64,000 nucleotides of DNA, from NCBI RefSeq assembly GCF_018417535.1, contig NZ_CP070977.1, positions 3,224,001 to 3,288,000 on the forward strand, given 5' to 3'. This document shows positions 21,208 through 30,966 of this stretch, one piece after another; position 1 is the first letter of the stretch; each line of letters opens with the position of its first letter. This stretch comes from Burkholderia pyrrocinia (GTDB taxonomy: Bacteria; Pseudomonadota; Gammaproteobacteria; Burkholderiales; Burkholderiaceae). Made by a program: the position numbers and the translations under genes. Under the pieces are notes generated by a model. It saw only the letters and a program-made list of their open reading frames with translations. It had not been told where the DNA came from and did no database searches.

Positions 21208-21381
21208 CTGCGTTCCTTGAGAAAAACGGGGAAGAGTCGGGCGGCGCAAGGCGCCGCCGCGTGAATCGCAATGCGCCGGGGAGCGGCCCGGCGCGCATCC
21301 GTTTCATTTTAGGGCGGGCGCGGGGATATCAAGAGGCGGGGGGGCAAATCGGCCGGCCGGGAACCGGTGCCGGAAAAACAA

Positions 21382-21407
21382 AAAGCGCGCGGCAGGCCGC
21401 GCGCTTT
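21382..21407 (-). terminator. Terminator after dksA
   Basis: A 12-base self-complementary stem, AAAGCGCGCGGC (21382-21393) with its complement (21396-21407), is followed on the minus strand by a T-rich tract (TTTTTGTTTTTCC). Confidence 0.85.
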
Positions 21408-21442
21408 CGGAAAGCAGCGTGTCGGAGCGGAACGCCGCTCGA

Positions 21443-21859
21443 TCAGTCGCCGAACAGCTTCTGGCGCAGCTCGCGGCGCTCCTGTGCCTCGAGCGACAGC
21501 GTGGCCGTCGGGCGCGCGAGCAGGCGCGGGATGCCGATCGGTTCGCCGGTTTCCTCGCACCAGCCGTAATCGCCGGAATCGATGCGGGCGAGCGACTGCT
21601 GAACCTTCTTGAGGAGCTTGCGTTCGCGATCGCGCGTGCGCAGCTCGAGCGCGTGCTCTTCCTCGATCGTCGCGCGATCGGCGGGATCGGGCACGATCAC
21701 CGTCTCGCGGAGGTTCTCGGTCGTCTGGCCTGCATTCTTGAGGATGTCCGCCTGCAACTGTTCGAGCCGATTTTTGAAGAAGGCGAGCTGATCCTCATTC
21801 ATGTAATCCTTGTCGCTCATCTTCAGGATTTCGGCTTCGGTCAAGAGTTTCTTCGTCAT
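21443..21859 (-). CDS. dksA: RNA polymerase-binding factor DksA, one-cysteine form
   Basis: DksA enters the RNA polymerase secondary channel and works with ppGpp in the stringent response. The 138-residue protein has the coiled-coil tip DPADR with the two key aspartates (58 and 61). The C-terminal globular domain normally has four zinc-binding cysteines; here only C101 remains (GWCEETG), and the other three positions are Thr104, Ser122 and Ala125. The fold sequence around them (GIPRLLARPTATLSLEAQERRE) is well kept. This resembles the cysteine-poor DksA forms known from alphaproteobacteria and the zinc-free DksA2 of Pseudomonas. The neighbouring gene is a zinc-type COG0523 GTPase. Confidence 0.95.
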   Translation of the reverse strand: MTKKLLTEAEILKMSDKDYMNEDQLAFFKNRLEQLQADILKNAGQTTENLRETVIVPDPADRATIEEEHALELRTRDRERKLLKKVQQSLARIDSGDYGWCEETGEPIGIPRLLARPTATLSLEAQERRELRQKLFGD

Positions 21860-22354
21860 CTGCTTGCTTCTTCAATGTGCGGCAAATCGACAGATATTGC
21901 CTGCACTTTGGGATTACCCGCAACCGCGCTTGCAATCATTTGCGATTTGCCGCCGCGGGGCCGAAAGCCTCTGGAAAACCGGTTCTCAAATACCAGGATA
22001 GGCCTGGCGCGAATTTGCGCGCGCGGCGAACCGGTATGCTGCGCGGCAGATCGCATCGGCCGCGGCCGGGTGGCGGATTGGCGATCCGGCGCGGTTGCGA
22101 TGCCCGGAAAACTGGTTCAGCAAGAACCGGGCCTGTTTGTTGCCGTACTCCAGCGGGCACGTATTGTAACTGAATCGCAAGCGGGCGCCGTATCGGGTCG
22201 ATCCCCGTCGGCTGCGCCAATATCTAGAAAATATAACGCGCAAATCGCGAAAAAGCGATGACGGCGAAACCCTGCCCGCACGCCGCCGCCGGGGCCGCCG
22301 CGAGAGCGGCGGCGCCGGCGGGGCGCAAAGGGGCGCAAACGGCGCCCGCGCGCG
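21860..22354. other. 495-base intergenic region upstream of dksA
   Basis: No convincing gene is seen. It must carry the dksA promoter and a leader. Two almost identical 13-mers, GGAAAACCGGTTC (21973-21985) and GGAAAACTGGTTC (22106-22118), lie about 130 bases apart. The second overlaps a small inverted repeat around GGTTC. An A/T-rich patch occurs near 22222-22245 beside the end of the COG0523 gene. I found no clear Zur box. Confidence 0.4.
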
Positions 22355-23434
<1,080 letters not shown>

Positions 23435-23621
23435 GTCGGTCGCCTGTGGTTCGTGAATCGGGGTCAAAACCAGGATGTGCGTCGCGCCCGCGCTTTGCCA
23501 GCCGGGGCGCACAACCATCCATTGAAACATACCTGTCAAGCCCTCGCCCGTCGTCCGGACGACAGGCGAAAGCGCTGGGCCGCCAGGGGGCGGGCGCGGT
23601 TGTCCGGCTAGATCGGGGCGA

Positions 23622-24836
23622 TCAGACGATTTGCAACAGCAGGCCCTTCAGATATTCGCCTTCCGGGAACGCGGCGAGCAGCGGGTGATCGACGCCCGCG
23701 CCGAGCCGCTTCAGGATGCGCGCGTCGACCTTCGCGTCGGCTGCCGCGCCTGCGACGATCTTCTGGAACAGGTCCATGTCGATCGCGCCCGAGCACGAGT
23801 ACGTGAACAGCAGGCCGCCCGGACGCAGCAGCTTGAAGCCGCTCAGGTTGATGTCCTTGTACGCGCGCGCCGCGCGATCGACGCTGTCGCGGGTCGGTGC
23901 GAACTTCGGCGGATCGAGCACGATCAGGTCGAAACGCTCGCCTTCGTCGACGAGGCGGCGCAGCGTCTTGAATGCGTCGGCGTCGAGCCAGGTCGCGCGT
24001 TCGGCGTCGAAGCCGTTGGCGACGACGTTCTGCTGCGCGAGCGCGAGCGCATCGCCCGACGAGTCGATCGACACGACGCGTTTCGCGCCGCCCTTGAGCG
24101 CCGCGAGCGAGAAGCCGCCCGTATAGCAGAAGCAGTTCAGCACGTCGCGGCCGGCCGCGTACTGCGCGACGAGCGCGCGGTTGTCGCGCTGGTCGACGTA
24201 GAAGCCCGTCTTGTGGCCGTTCGGCACGTCGACGTGATAGCGCACGCCGTTTTCGTTCGCGATCAGCGTCGCGGGCGGCGCATCGCCGGCCAGCACGCCG
24301 GTTGTCTGTTCGAGCCCTTCCTTGTCGCGGATCGACACGTCCGAGCGCTCGTACACGTTCGGGCAGCCCGTCGCGCCGGTGAGCGCCGCGACGATCGCGT
24401 CCTTCCACGCTTCGACGCCCGCGGCCATGAACTGGCAGACGAGCTGGCCGCGCGGCGCTGCGCCGGCTTCCGCGGTGTCCGCGACGTAGTAGTCGACGAT
24501 CAGCCCCGGCAGCCCGTCGGCCTCGCCGAACACGAGCCGCACCGCGCCCGTGCCCGACACCATCGTCGTGCGGTGCGCGACCGCGCGCTGTACGCGGCGC
24601 TTGAAGAACGCGTGGTCGATCGGCTCGTTCTCGTCGAAGTTCCAGACGCGCACGCGGATCTGCGATTGCGGGCTGTACGCGCCGCGCGCGAGGAAGCGGC
24701 CGTCGTGCGTGCGCACGATCACGGTTGCGCCGGGCGCGGGCTTGCCGTCGACGCGGTCGATCGCATTGGCGTAGATCCACGGATGGCGACGCAGCAGCGA
24801 TTTTTCCTTGGACGGCTTGAGTGTGACGGTTTGCAT
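23622..24836 (-). CDS. rlmI: 23S rRNA (cytosine-C5)-methyltransferase RlmI family
   Basis: RlmI methylates C1962 of 23S rRNA using SAM. The 404-residue protein begins with a PUA-like domain (LKPSKEKSLLRRHPWIYANAI). It continues with an RlmI central domain (GLPGLIVDYYVADTAE) and ends in a class I methyltransferase domain with VLNCFCYTGGFSLAALKGGAK and the catalytic-loop motif VLDPPKFAPTR. The second cysteine-type motif appears as LFTYSCSGAID. The ATG at 24836 gives the expected N-terminus. It begins 76 bases after xerC on the same strand. Confidence 0.92.
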   Translation of the reverse strand: MQTVTLKPSKEKSLLRRHPWIYANAIDRVDGKPAPGATVIVRTHDGRFLARGAYSPQSQIRVRVWNFDENEPIDHAFFKRRVQRAVAHRTTMVSGTGAVRLVFGEADGLPGLIVDYYVADTAEAGAAPRGQLVCQFMAAGVEAWKDAIVAALTGATGCPNVYERSDVSIRDKEGLEQTTGVLAGDAPPATLIANENGVRYHVDVPNGHKTGFYVDQRDNRALVAQYAAGRDVLNCFCYTGGFSLAALKGGAKRVVSIDSSGDALALAQQNVVANGFDAERATWLDADAFKTLRRLVDEGERFDLIVLDPPKFAPTRDSVDRAARAYKDINLSGFKLLRPGGLLFTYSCSGAIDMDLFQKIVAGAAADAKVDARILKRLGAGVDHPLLAAFPEGEYLKGLLLQIV

Positions 24837-24912
24837 GATGAGGTCGAGGTGGGCCGCGCCCGACGCCGACCGTTGCCGGTCGCCGCGCGCGGCGGGTAAC
24901 ACGGGAAACGCG

Positions 24913-25833
24913 TCAGTCGCGCTTCTTCGCGCGCGGATGCGCGCTGTCGTAAATCTTCGCGAGATGCTGGAAGTCGAGCGACGTATAGACCTGCGTCGCG
25001 GCGACGCTCGCGTGGCCGAGCAGTTCCTGCACCGCGCGCAGGTCGCCGCTCGACTGCAGCACGTGCGTCGCGAACGAGTGGCGCAGCACGTGCGGGTGGA
25101 CGTTGGCGGGGATGCCGGCGGCGAGCGCCGCGCGCTTCACGCGCTCGCGCACGACGCCGGGCGACATCCGGTTGCCGCGCACGGACACGAACAGCGGATG
25201 CGGGTCGTGCTTCACGAATTCGCCGCGCACCGCGAGCCACGCATTCAGCGCATCGATCGCCTTGCGGCCGACCGGCACCTTGCGCTCCTTGTTGCCCTTG
25301 CCGCGCACGGTGACTTCGGCTTCGGCGAGATCGAGCCAGCCGGCCGAGCGGTAGCCGTCGGCCTGCGTGTACACGGCGTCGAGCCCGATCAGCTCGGCCA
25401 GGCGCAGCCCCGACGAATAGAACAGCTCGAGGATCGCGTGATCGCGGATGCCTTCGGTCGTGCCGGCGACCGGCGCGTCCATCAACGCCGAGGCGTCGTC
25501 GACCGACAGCGCCTTCGGCAAGGTTTTCGGGCGTTTCGGCGCGCGCACCGCGGCAACCGGGTTCGCGGGCATCTCGATGCGCTGCGCGAGCCAGCGGTAG
25601 AACGCGCGCCACGCAGATAACCGGTGCGAGATCGACCGCGCGGACAGCCCGCCCGCATGCGCGCGCGCGACCGCGCCGCGCATGTCGGCGGCCGTCAGCG
25701 TGTCGAGCGGCCGGCCCGCCGCGAGCTTCTTCAGCTCGTCGAGTTCGTGCGTGTACGCGCGCAGCGTGTGTTCCGACAACTGCCTGACGTGCTTCAGGTT
25801 CGACAGGTAGGCGGCGATCGGATCGTCTGTCAT
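24913..25833 (-). CDS. xerC: Tyrosine recombinase XerC
   Basis: XerC acts with XerD at the dif site to resolve chromosome dimers. The 306-residue protein has an N-terminal SAM-like core-binding domain (residues 1-95, LKHVRQLSEHTLRAYTHELDEL) and the catalytic domain. That domain has Arg in SSGLRLAEL, Lys in VRGKGNKERKVP, HVLRHSFATH, and the final LGHASVAATQVYTSL with the nucleophilic Tyr. It lies 13 bases downstream of the DUF484 gene, the same pairing seen in many proteobacteria, so it is a housekeeping recombinase and not a phage integrase. Confidence 0.95.
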   Translation of the reverse strand: MTDDPIAAYLSNLKHVRQLSEHTLRAYTHELDELKKLAAGRPLDTLTAADMRGAVARAHAGGLSARSISHRLSAWRAFYRWLAQRIEMPANPVAAVRAPKRPKTLPKALSVDDASALMDAPVAGTTEGIRDHAILELFYSSGLRLAELIGLDAVYTQADGYRSAGWLDLAEAEVTVRGKGNKERKVPVGRKAIDALNAWLAVRGEFVKHDPHPLFVSVRGNRMSPGVVRERVKRAALAAGIPANVHPHVLRHSFATHVLQSSGDLRAVQELLGHASVAATQVYTSLDFQHLAKIYDSAHPRAKKRD

Positions 25834-25846
25834 CGCGTGCGGCGGA

Positions 25847-26572
25847 TCAGTGCGGCAGCAGGCGCGTGAGCGCGGCGCTCGCGAGCGTCGCGATCTGCGC
25901 GAGGAAGTCGGTGGCCATCCCGTCGTGGAAGCGGCGCGGATCGGGCGAGCCGAGCACGAGCAGGCCGAACGCGGGCGCGTCGGTGCCGGCGAGCGGCGCG
26001 CGCAGCGCGAGCAGCGCGACCGATGCGGCGGAGCCGTCGCCGGCCGGCGCTGCCTCGGCGCCTTCCGCCGCATTCGCGGCCGAGGCGGCTACCGCGGGCG
26101 CGAGCCACTGCGCGGCCTCGAAGCCCGTATTCGCGCCGCAGTACGGCGTCGACAGGCCGTTCGTGAACAGGCGCACTTCCTCGCCGACCTGGCGCGCGAA
26201 GTCGGCCTGCGCGTAGGTGTCGGCGACGTCCCACACGCGCAGGGCCGTCTGCGGCACGTCGAACACGTCGGCGATGCCGTCGGCGATCGTGCGCGGCAGC
26301 GCGTATGGATCGCGTTCCGCGATCACGCGCGCGGTCCAGCGGCTGAACTTCGCGGACAGGCTGTCGTTCTCGTGGCCGTAGCGCACGAGCTCGGCGAGGC
26401 GGCGCTCGAGATGCTTGTTCTTGTCGCGCAGCATTTCCATCTGCCGCTCCTGCAGCGAGATCGCGGCCTTGCCGTGCGGATTCGCGAGACGGATCGTCGC
26501 GAGCAGTTCGGCGTGCTGCGCGAAGAATTCGGGATTGGCGAGCAGGTAGTCGGCGACTTCGCGATCGTTCAT
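25847..26572 (-). CDS. DUF484 family protein (GAF-like)
   Basis: This 241-residue protein of unknown biochemical role has the family opening NDREVADYLLANPEFFAQHAELL, a coiled segment around residues 45-75 (LQERQMEMLRDKNKHLERRLAELV) and a GAF-like C-terminal half. An Ala-rich insertion lies at about residues 165-190. It sits between dapF and xerC, the usual setting for this family, which hints at a role connected to chromosome-end or division processes; that is inference. The start at 26572 is chosen at the conserved MNDREV. Confidence 0.88.
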   Translation of the reverse strand: MNDREVADYLLANPEFFAQHAELLATIRLANPHGKAAISLQERQMEMLRDKNKHLERRLAELVRYGHENDSLSAKFSRWTARVIAERDPYALPRTIADGIADVFDVPQTALRVWDVADTYAQADFARQVGEEVRLFTNGLSTPYCGANTGFEAAQWLAPAVAASAANAAEGAEAAPAGDGSAASVALLALRAPLAGTDAPAFGLLVLGSPDPRRFHDGMATDFLAQIATLASAALTRLLPH

Positions 26573-26609
26573 GTGGCTGGAGCGTTCAGTTATCAAGGAC
26601 GTTGCAGGG

Positions 26610-27479
26610 TCAGGCGTTCAGGTCGATCTCGCCTTCGAACACGGTCGTGGCGGGCCCGGCCATCGTCAGCGCGGCGGTTTCGTCGCGCGCGCCGTCCCAG
26701 CCGATCGTCAGCGTGCCGCCGTGCGTGTGCACGGTCACGGGCGAATCGAGCAGGCCGCGCCGGATGCCGGCCGCGACCGCCGCGCATGCGCCGGTGCCGC
26801 ACGCGAGCGTCTCGCCCGCGCCGCGTTCGTACACGCGCAGCTTCACTTCGTGGCGCGACACGATTTGCATGAAGCCGGCGTTCACGCGCTGCGGGAAGCG
26901 CGCGTGGCGCTCGATCAGCGGGCCTTCTGCCAGCACGGGATACGCTTCGGCATCGTCGACGACCTGTACCGCATGCGGATTGCCCATCGACACCGTCGAA
27001 ATCCAGCGCGTCGCGCCGCCGACGTCGAGCGGCCACAGCGTGTCGCGGCCTTCGGTGCGGCCGTCGAGGCCCGATGCGTCAAACGGCACCTGCGCCGGCG
27101 CGAACACGGGCGCACCCATGTCGACGACGACTTCGCCGTTGTCCTGCAGTGTCAGCGTGATCAGGCCCTTCATGACCTGCACGCGCACGCTGCGCTTGTC
27201 GGTCAGGCCGCGGTCGCTGACGAATTTGACGAAGCAGCGCGCGCCGTTGCCGCAGTGCTCGACTTCGCCGCCGTCGCAATTGAAGATCCGGTACTTGAAA
27301 TCCGCGCCGTCGACGGTCGGTTTCTCGACGAGCAGCAACTGGTCGGCGCCGACGCCGAAGTGCCGGTTGGCGAGTGCGCGCACCTGCGCTTCGGTGAGCG
27401 GCGGCAACGCGCGCGAATAGCCGTCGAGCACGACGAAGTCGTTGCCCGCGCCGTGCATCTTGGTGAACGAGAGTTTCAC
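26610..27479 (-). CDS. dapF: Diaminopimelate epimerase (GTG start)
   Basis: DapF converts LL- to meso-diaminopimelate for lysine and peptidoglycan synthesis. The 289-residue protein has both halves of the pseudosymmetric active site, with the catalytic cysteines in [10 protein letters not shown] and [11 protein letters not shown]. It also has the N-terminal [15 protein letters not shown] and the [11 protein letters not shown] stretch. The start is a GTG at 27479 followed by [11 protein letters not shown]; no nearby ATG gives the conserved N-terminus. It leads the dapF-DUF484-xerC-rlmI direction. Confidence 0.95.
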   Translation of the reverse strand: MKLSFTKMHGAGNDFVVLDGYSRALPPLTEAQVRALANRHFGVGADQLLLVEKPTVDGADFKYRIFNCDGGEVEHCGNGARCFVKFVSDRGLTDKRSVRVQVMKGLITLTLQDNGEVVVDMGAPVFAPAQVPFDASGLDGRTEGRDTLWPLDVGGATRWISTVSMGNPHAVQVVDDAEAYPVLAEGPLIERHARFPQRVNAGFMQIVSRHEVKLRVYERGAGETLACGTGACAAVAAGIRRGLLDSPVTVHTHGGTLTIGWDGARDETAALTMAGPATTVFEGEIDLNA

Positions 27480-27808
27480 TGGGTCCGGGATTCCATGGCG
27501 AACAAGGCGGCCGGCACGGTGCGAACGGCCGGCCGCCATGCCGGGCGGCCTCGTTCGTCGTGCTGATCTCAACCGCAAATGATACATGCAGCCGACAGGG
27601 GCGTCCTGCGCGCGCGGGCGTTTCGCGTCGTCGGCGAAGGGGGAATGGGCGGCATCTGTCGATCGGTCGACTGGTCGCGTCGGTGGTGAGCGGACAAATT
27701 GACGCGGCGCGGCGGGCGTTGTCGCCGCGGAGGCGAGGCTGGCGATGCGTGCTCGGTGCATGACGAAAGCATGGGACGACCCGGACGCGCGTTTTCGTAC
27801 GGGTCAAA
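27480..27808. other. dapF upstream region with a GC-rich hairpin
   Basis: This 329-base non-coding stretch separates dapF from the inserted higBA pair. A perfect 9-base inverted repeat, GGCGGCCGG (27506-27514) with CCGGCCGCC (27529-27537), lies about 30 bases before the dapF start and would be in its leader. A dapF promoter is not obvious. Confidence 0.4.
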
Positions 27809-27849
27809 TTGACAGGGTAATCAAGCGATTCGTATAGCTTGGCTATACG
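27809..27849 (+). promoter_or_regulatory. higBA promoter with overlapping palindromic operator
   Basis: A perfect -35 element TTGACA (27809-27814) is followed after 18 bases by TATAGC (27833-27838). That -10 lies inside a perfect palindrome, CGTATAGC (27831-27838), spacer TTG, GCTATACG (27842-27849). This is the usual arrangement for an antitoxin-repressed toxin-antitoxin promoter. Binding by HigA is inferred from position. Confidence 0.75.
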
Positions 27850-27895
27850 CATACAGGCCATGCTGTCGATATCGCGACTCGAGTGTGCGAGGTCC

Positions 27896-28174
27896 ATGAT
27901 CAAGTCATGGCGGCACAAGGGGCTGGAAGCGATTTTCATGAACGGAAGCAAGGCGGGCATCCTGCCGGACCATGCTCCAAGACTGCGGCGCCAGCTTGCC
28001 CGTCTCGACGTGGCGAGCCGACCGTTCGACATGAACGTGCCGGGCTGGCGCTTCCACGGCCTTGCCGGCGGGCTGGACGGTTATTACGCGGTGAGCGTGA
28101 GCGGTAACTGGCGCCTGACGTTCAGGTTTGAGGGCTCCGATGTCGTTCTGGTCGATTACCAGGACTATCACTGA
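27896..28174 (+). CDS. higB: HigB-type toxin (RelE/ParE superfamily)
   Basis: HigB toxins are ribosome-dependent mRNA endonucleases. The 92-residue protein starts MIKSWRHKGLEAIFMNGSKAG and has the family core: a basic helical middle (PRLRRQLARLDVA), the strand segment MNVPGWRFHGL, and the C-terminal WRLTFRFEGSDVVLVDYQDYH. The toxin gene comes first, as in other higBA loci. I prefer the ATG at 27896, which gives the conserved N-terminus; an upstream in-frame start at 27839 falls within the operator. The pair is wedged between dapF and lpxL, which suggests insertion into a core gene order. Confidence 0.9.
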   Translation: MIKSWRHKGLEAIFMNGSKAGILPDHAPRLRRQLARLDVASRPFDMNVPGWRFHGLAGGLDGYYAVSVSGNWRLTFRFEGSDVVLVDYQDYH

Positions 28175-28186
28175 GGTGTTTAAGCC

Positions 28187-28489
28187 ATGACACGCATCTT
28201 CAATCCGCCCCATCCTGGCGAAACGTTGCGCGACGACGTGCTGCCGGCGCTCGGCCTCACCGTTACCGAGGCCGCCGCGCAGCTCGGCGTGACGCGCGCG
28301 GCGCTGTCGCGGATCCTGCACGGACATGCCGGCATCTCGCCGGAAATGGCGCTGCGTCTCGAAGCGTGGCTGGGCGAGGACAATGGCGGGCGTGCCGATC
28401 TATGGCTCGCGCAGCAGGTTGCGTTCGATTTGTGGCGGGCGCGCGCGAAAGGCGTGCCGAAGGTGGAGAGGGCGCAGGCGCGCTCCTGA
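28187..28489 (+). CDS. higA: HigA-type antitoxin (XRE helix-turn-helix)
   Basis: The 100-residue antitoxin has the HigA opening [21 protein letters not shown] and a helix-turn-helix ([38 protein letters not shown]). It ends with the family segment [16 protein letters not shown]. HigA neutralises HigB directly and represses the operon through its DNA-binding domain. It starts 12 bases after higB in the same transcript; a palindrome over the promoter is its likely site. It converges on lpxL with about 30 bases between them and no strong terminator. Confidence 0.93.
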   Translation: MTRIFNPPHPGETLRDDVLPALGLTVTEAAAQLGVTRAALSRILHGHAGISPEMALRLEAWLGEDNGGRADLWLAQQVAFDLWRARAKGVPKVERAQARS

Positions 28490-28519
28490 TGGCGCGCCCG
28501 CGGGTTTCGCCCGGCAGGG

Positions 28520-29404
28520 TCAGTACAGGCTCGGTTCGCCGGGCGGGCGCGTCTTGAAGCGCTTGTGAACCCAGTAGTACTGCTCGGGCATCAGCGGGAT
28601 CTGTTCCTCGAGGAATTCGTTCATCCGCCGTGCGTCGAGATCGTCGTCGCCGGTCGGGTAGTTGGCCCACGGCTTGAAGACCTTCAGCCGGTAGCCCTTG
28701 TAGTTCGGCAGCACCTCGCCGATAAAGGGCAGAACCTGCGCGTGACCGGTCTTTGCGAACCGGCCGACAGCCGTCAGCGTGCAGGCGGGTATGCCGAAGA
28801 AGGGCACGAACGTCGAGTTGCGCAGCCCGTAGTCCATGTCGGCACCCAGCATGACCGGCTTGCGGTCGCGCAGCCAGCGCAGCACGGTGCGCGCGCTGTC
28901 TGCCCGGCTCGCCAGCTCCGCACCGAAGCGGCTGCGGCCGGCTTTGGCCGCGGCTTCGACTTCCGGGTTCTTCATCGGCGTGTAGAGCGAGCCGCACATG
29001 CGGCCGAGTGCGAGATTGATCGCCATCGAACCGGCCTCGATGCCGACGAAATGGAAACCGAGCAAGAGGGTCGGCGGCATGTCCGGATCGCTGAGGTCGA
29101 CCTCGCTCTCGACCGTAAACAGCTTGCGGTAGGCCTGTTCCGACGCGAACCACTGGTAGCTGCGCTCGACGTAGCTGCGGATCGCGTGACGGAAATGCAG
29201 GCCGGCCACTTCCTCGCGCCGTTCGTCGCTCCAGTCCGGGAAGCAGAGTTTCAGGTTGGTGTGTACGATGCGCTTTCGCCCGCTGGGGATCTGGTACAGC
29301 AGCCAGCCGAGACCGTCGCCGAGCCGCGCGGTCAGGCCGTACGGCAACAGGGCGAGCAGCTTCAGGAAGCCGATGGCGAGATGCGTGCCGACGCGGCCTA
29401 GCAT
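28520..29404 (-). CDS. lpxL: Lipid A acyltransferase, LpxL/HtrB family
   Basis: LpxL-family enzymes add secondary acyl chains to lipid A at the inner membrane. The 294-residue protein has an N-terminal hydrophobic anchor (residues 8-25, LAIGFLKLLALLPYGLTA). It carries the acyltransferase HX4E motif HFVGIE in LLGFHFVGIEAGS, and the family stretches LYTPMKNPEVE, MLGADMDYGLRNSTFVPFFG and QYYWVHKRFKTRPPGEPSLY. A GGAGG site precedes the ATG at 29404. It is divergent from metK. Which acyl chain and position it serves cannot be decided here. Confidence 0.9.
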   Translation of the reverse strand: MLGRVGTHLAIGFLKLLALLPYGLTARLGDGLGWLLYQIPSGRKRIVHTNLKLCFPDWSDERREEVAGLHFRHAIRSYVERSYQWFASEQAYRKLFTVESEVDLSDPDMPPTLLLGFHFVGIEAGSMAINLALGRMCGSLYTPMKNPEVEAAAKAGRSRFGAELASRADSARTVLRWLRDRKPVMLGADMDYGLRNSTFVPFFGIPACTLTAVGRFAKTGHAQVLPFIGEVLPNYKGYRLKVFKPWANYPTGDDDLDARRMNEFLEEQIPLMPEQYYWVHKRFKTRPPGEPSLY

Positions 29405-29485
29405 GCGGAACCTCCGTGGGACCGGCTGGCCGGCGCGTTGCGAACAGGGTGATAAGACAGCGGAAAATGCAGCACGGGCAGCACT

Positions 29486-29669
29486 CTGTGACAATTCAGG
29501 AAAGCCGCTATAATACGGGCTTCGCCGAGTTAACTGACAACTTGCGGGGCGAAGCCGGCTGGCGCGAAGCGCGCTGCCCGGTCCTGGTAATCCGCTAAAG
29601 CGTCGCCGCTTCAGGCCCAACGAAGCTGGCTACGTGAAACCAACCGTAACCACACAGGAGCCTGAAAAA
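29486..29669 (+). promoter_or_regulatory. metK promoter and structured leader, possible SAM-responsive element
   Basis: A perfect -10 TATAAT lies at 29509-29514, with GTGACA 15 bases upstream (29488-29493). The leader has a 9-base stem, GGCTTCGCC (29518-29526) with GGCGAAGCC (29548-29556). Its loop contains GAGUUAACU; then come an extra GC-rich hairpin and GGUAAUCCGCUAAAGCG. The order loop-GUUA, then UAAU, then GCUAAA parallels SAM-II and SAM-V aptamers. Downstream, UUCAGGC and GCCUGAA form a perfect inverted repeat beside the AGGAG ribosome-binding site, while AAGCG can instead pair with the overlapping CGCUU. A caveat is that the first stem starts only four bases after TATAAT. Confidence 0.5.
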
Positions 29670-30857
29670 GTGGCAAACGATTATCTCTTCACGTCCGAAT
29701 CCGTCTCCGAAGGCCATCCGGACAAAGTCGCGGACCAAATCTCGGACGCGATTCTCGACGCCATCCTCGAGCAGGACAAATATTCCCGCGTTGCGGCGGA
29801 AACGCTGTGCAACACGGGTCTCGTTGTTCTGGCCGGTGAAATCACCACGACGGCCAACATCGATTACATCCAGATCGCGCGCGACACGATCAAGCGAATC
29901 GGCTACGACAACACCGAATACGGCATCGACTACAAGGGTTGCGCGGTGCTCGTCGCGTACGACAAGCAGTCGCCGGACATCGCCCAGGGTGTCGATCGTG
30001 CACACGACGACAACCTCGACCAGGGCGCGGGCGACCAGGGTCTGATGTTCGGTTATGCGTGCGACGAAACGCCGGAACTGATGCCGCTGCCGATCTACCT
30101 GTCGCACCGTCTCGTCGAGCGCCAGGCCAGCCTGCGCCGCGACGGCCGCCTGCAATGGCTGCGCCCGGACGCGAAGTCGCAGGTGACGGTCCGTTACGTC
30201 GACGGCAAGCCCGATTCGATCGACACCGTCGTGCTGTCGACGCAGCACGCACCGGACATCGAGCTGCCCGCGCTGCGCGAAGCCGTGATCGAGGAAATCA
30301 TCAAGCCGACGCTGCCGGCCGACCTGATCAAGGGCGACATCAAGTTCCTGGTGAACCCGACCGGCCGGTTCGTGATCGGCGGCCCGCAGGGCGACTGCGG
30401 CCTGACCGGTCGCAAGATCATCGTCGATACCTACGGCGGTGCCGCACCGCACGGCGGCGGCGCGTTCTCGGGCAAGGATCCGTCGAAGGTCGACCGTTCG
30501 GCTGCGTATGCCGGCCGCTATGTCGCGAAGAACATCGTTGCCGCCGGCCTCGCGTCGCGCGCGCTGATCCAGGTGTCGTACGCGATCGGCGTGGCCGAGC
30601 CGACCTCGGTGATGGTCAACACGTTCGGCACGGGCCGCGTGTCGGATGCGGTGATCACGAAGCTCGTGCGCGAGCATTTCGACCTGCGTCCGAAGGGCAT
30701 CATCAAGATGCTCGACCTGCTGCGCCCGATCTACGAGAAGACGGCTGCTTACGGCCACTTCGGCCGCGAAGAGCCGGAATTCTCGTGGGAAGCGACCGAC
30801 AAGGCGCTCGCACTGGCCGAAGCGGCCGGCGTGGAGCCGACGGCACGCGTCGCGTAA
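29670..30857 (+). CDS. metK: S-adenosylmethionine synthetase
   Basis: MetK makes SAM from methionine and ATP. The 395-residue protein has the N-terminal [20 protein letters not shown], the signature [12 protein letters not shown], the phosphate-binding [19 protein letters not shown] and the C-terminal [14 protein letters not shown] chose the GTG at 29670 (then [10 protein letters not shown]), because AGGAG lies about ten bases upstream and the length matches the family; an earlier in-frame GTG at 29634 adds 12 residues without conserved character. The gene is divergent from lpxL and stands alone before a strong terminator. Confidence 0.97.
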   Translation: MANDYLFTSESVSEGHPDKVADQISDAILDAILEQDKYSRVAAETLCNTGLVVLAGEITTTANIDYIQIARDTIKRIGYDNTEYGIDYKGCAVLVAYDKQSPDIAQGVDRAHDDNLDQGAGDQGLMFGYACDETPELMPLPIYLSHRLVERQASLRRDGRLQWLRPDAKSQVTVRYVDGKPDSIDTVVLSTQHAPDIELPALREAVIEEIIKPTLPADLIKGDIKFLVNPTGRFVIGGPQGDCGLTGRKIIVDTYGGAAPHGGGAFSGKDPSKVDRSAAYAGRYVAKNIVAAGLASRALIQVSYAIGVAEPTSVMVNTFGTGRVSDAVITKLVREHFDLRPKGIIKMLDLLRPIYEKTAAYGHFGREEPEFSWEATDKALALAEAAGVEPTARVA

Positions 30858-30876
30858 GCGTCGTTCGCCCGAAATG

Positions 30877-30904
30877 AAAAACCCCGGCATGCCGGGGTTT
30901 TTTT
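30877..30904 (+). terminator. Strong terminator after metK
   Basis: A stem of AAAAACCCCGGC (30877-30888) with GCCGGGGTTTTT is followed by more T residues to 30904. This is a textbook intrinsic terminator. Confidence 0.93.
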
Positions 30905-30966
30905 ATGGGTTCCGACCGCCGGCGCAACGGCGGCGATCATGGCGGGCTGTGCCCGCCGGTGCTGCG

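Noticed and set aside
22220..22250. A/T-rich stretch near the COG0523 gene as a Zur box
   Set aside because: It does not show the paired GTTATA-like halves of a Zur site; only a partial half resembles it.
24913..25833. Tyrosine recombinase as a sign of a prophage or island
   Set aside because: The protein is XerC, in its usual place beside the DUF484 gene and dapF; no att sites or phage genes are present.
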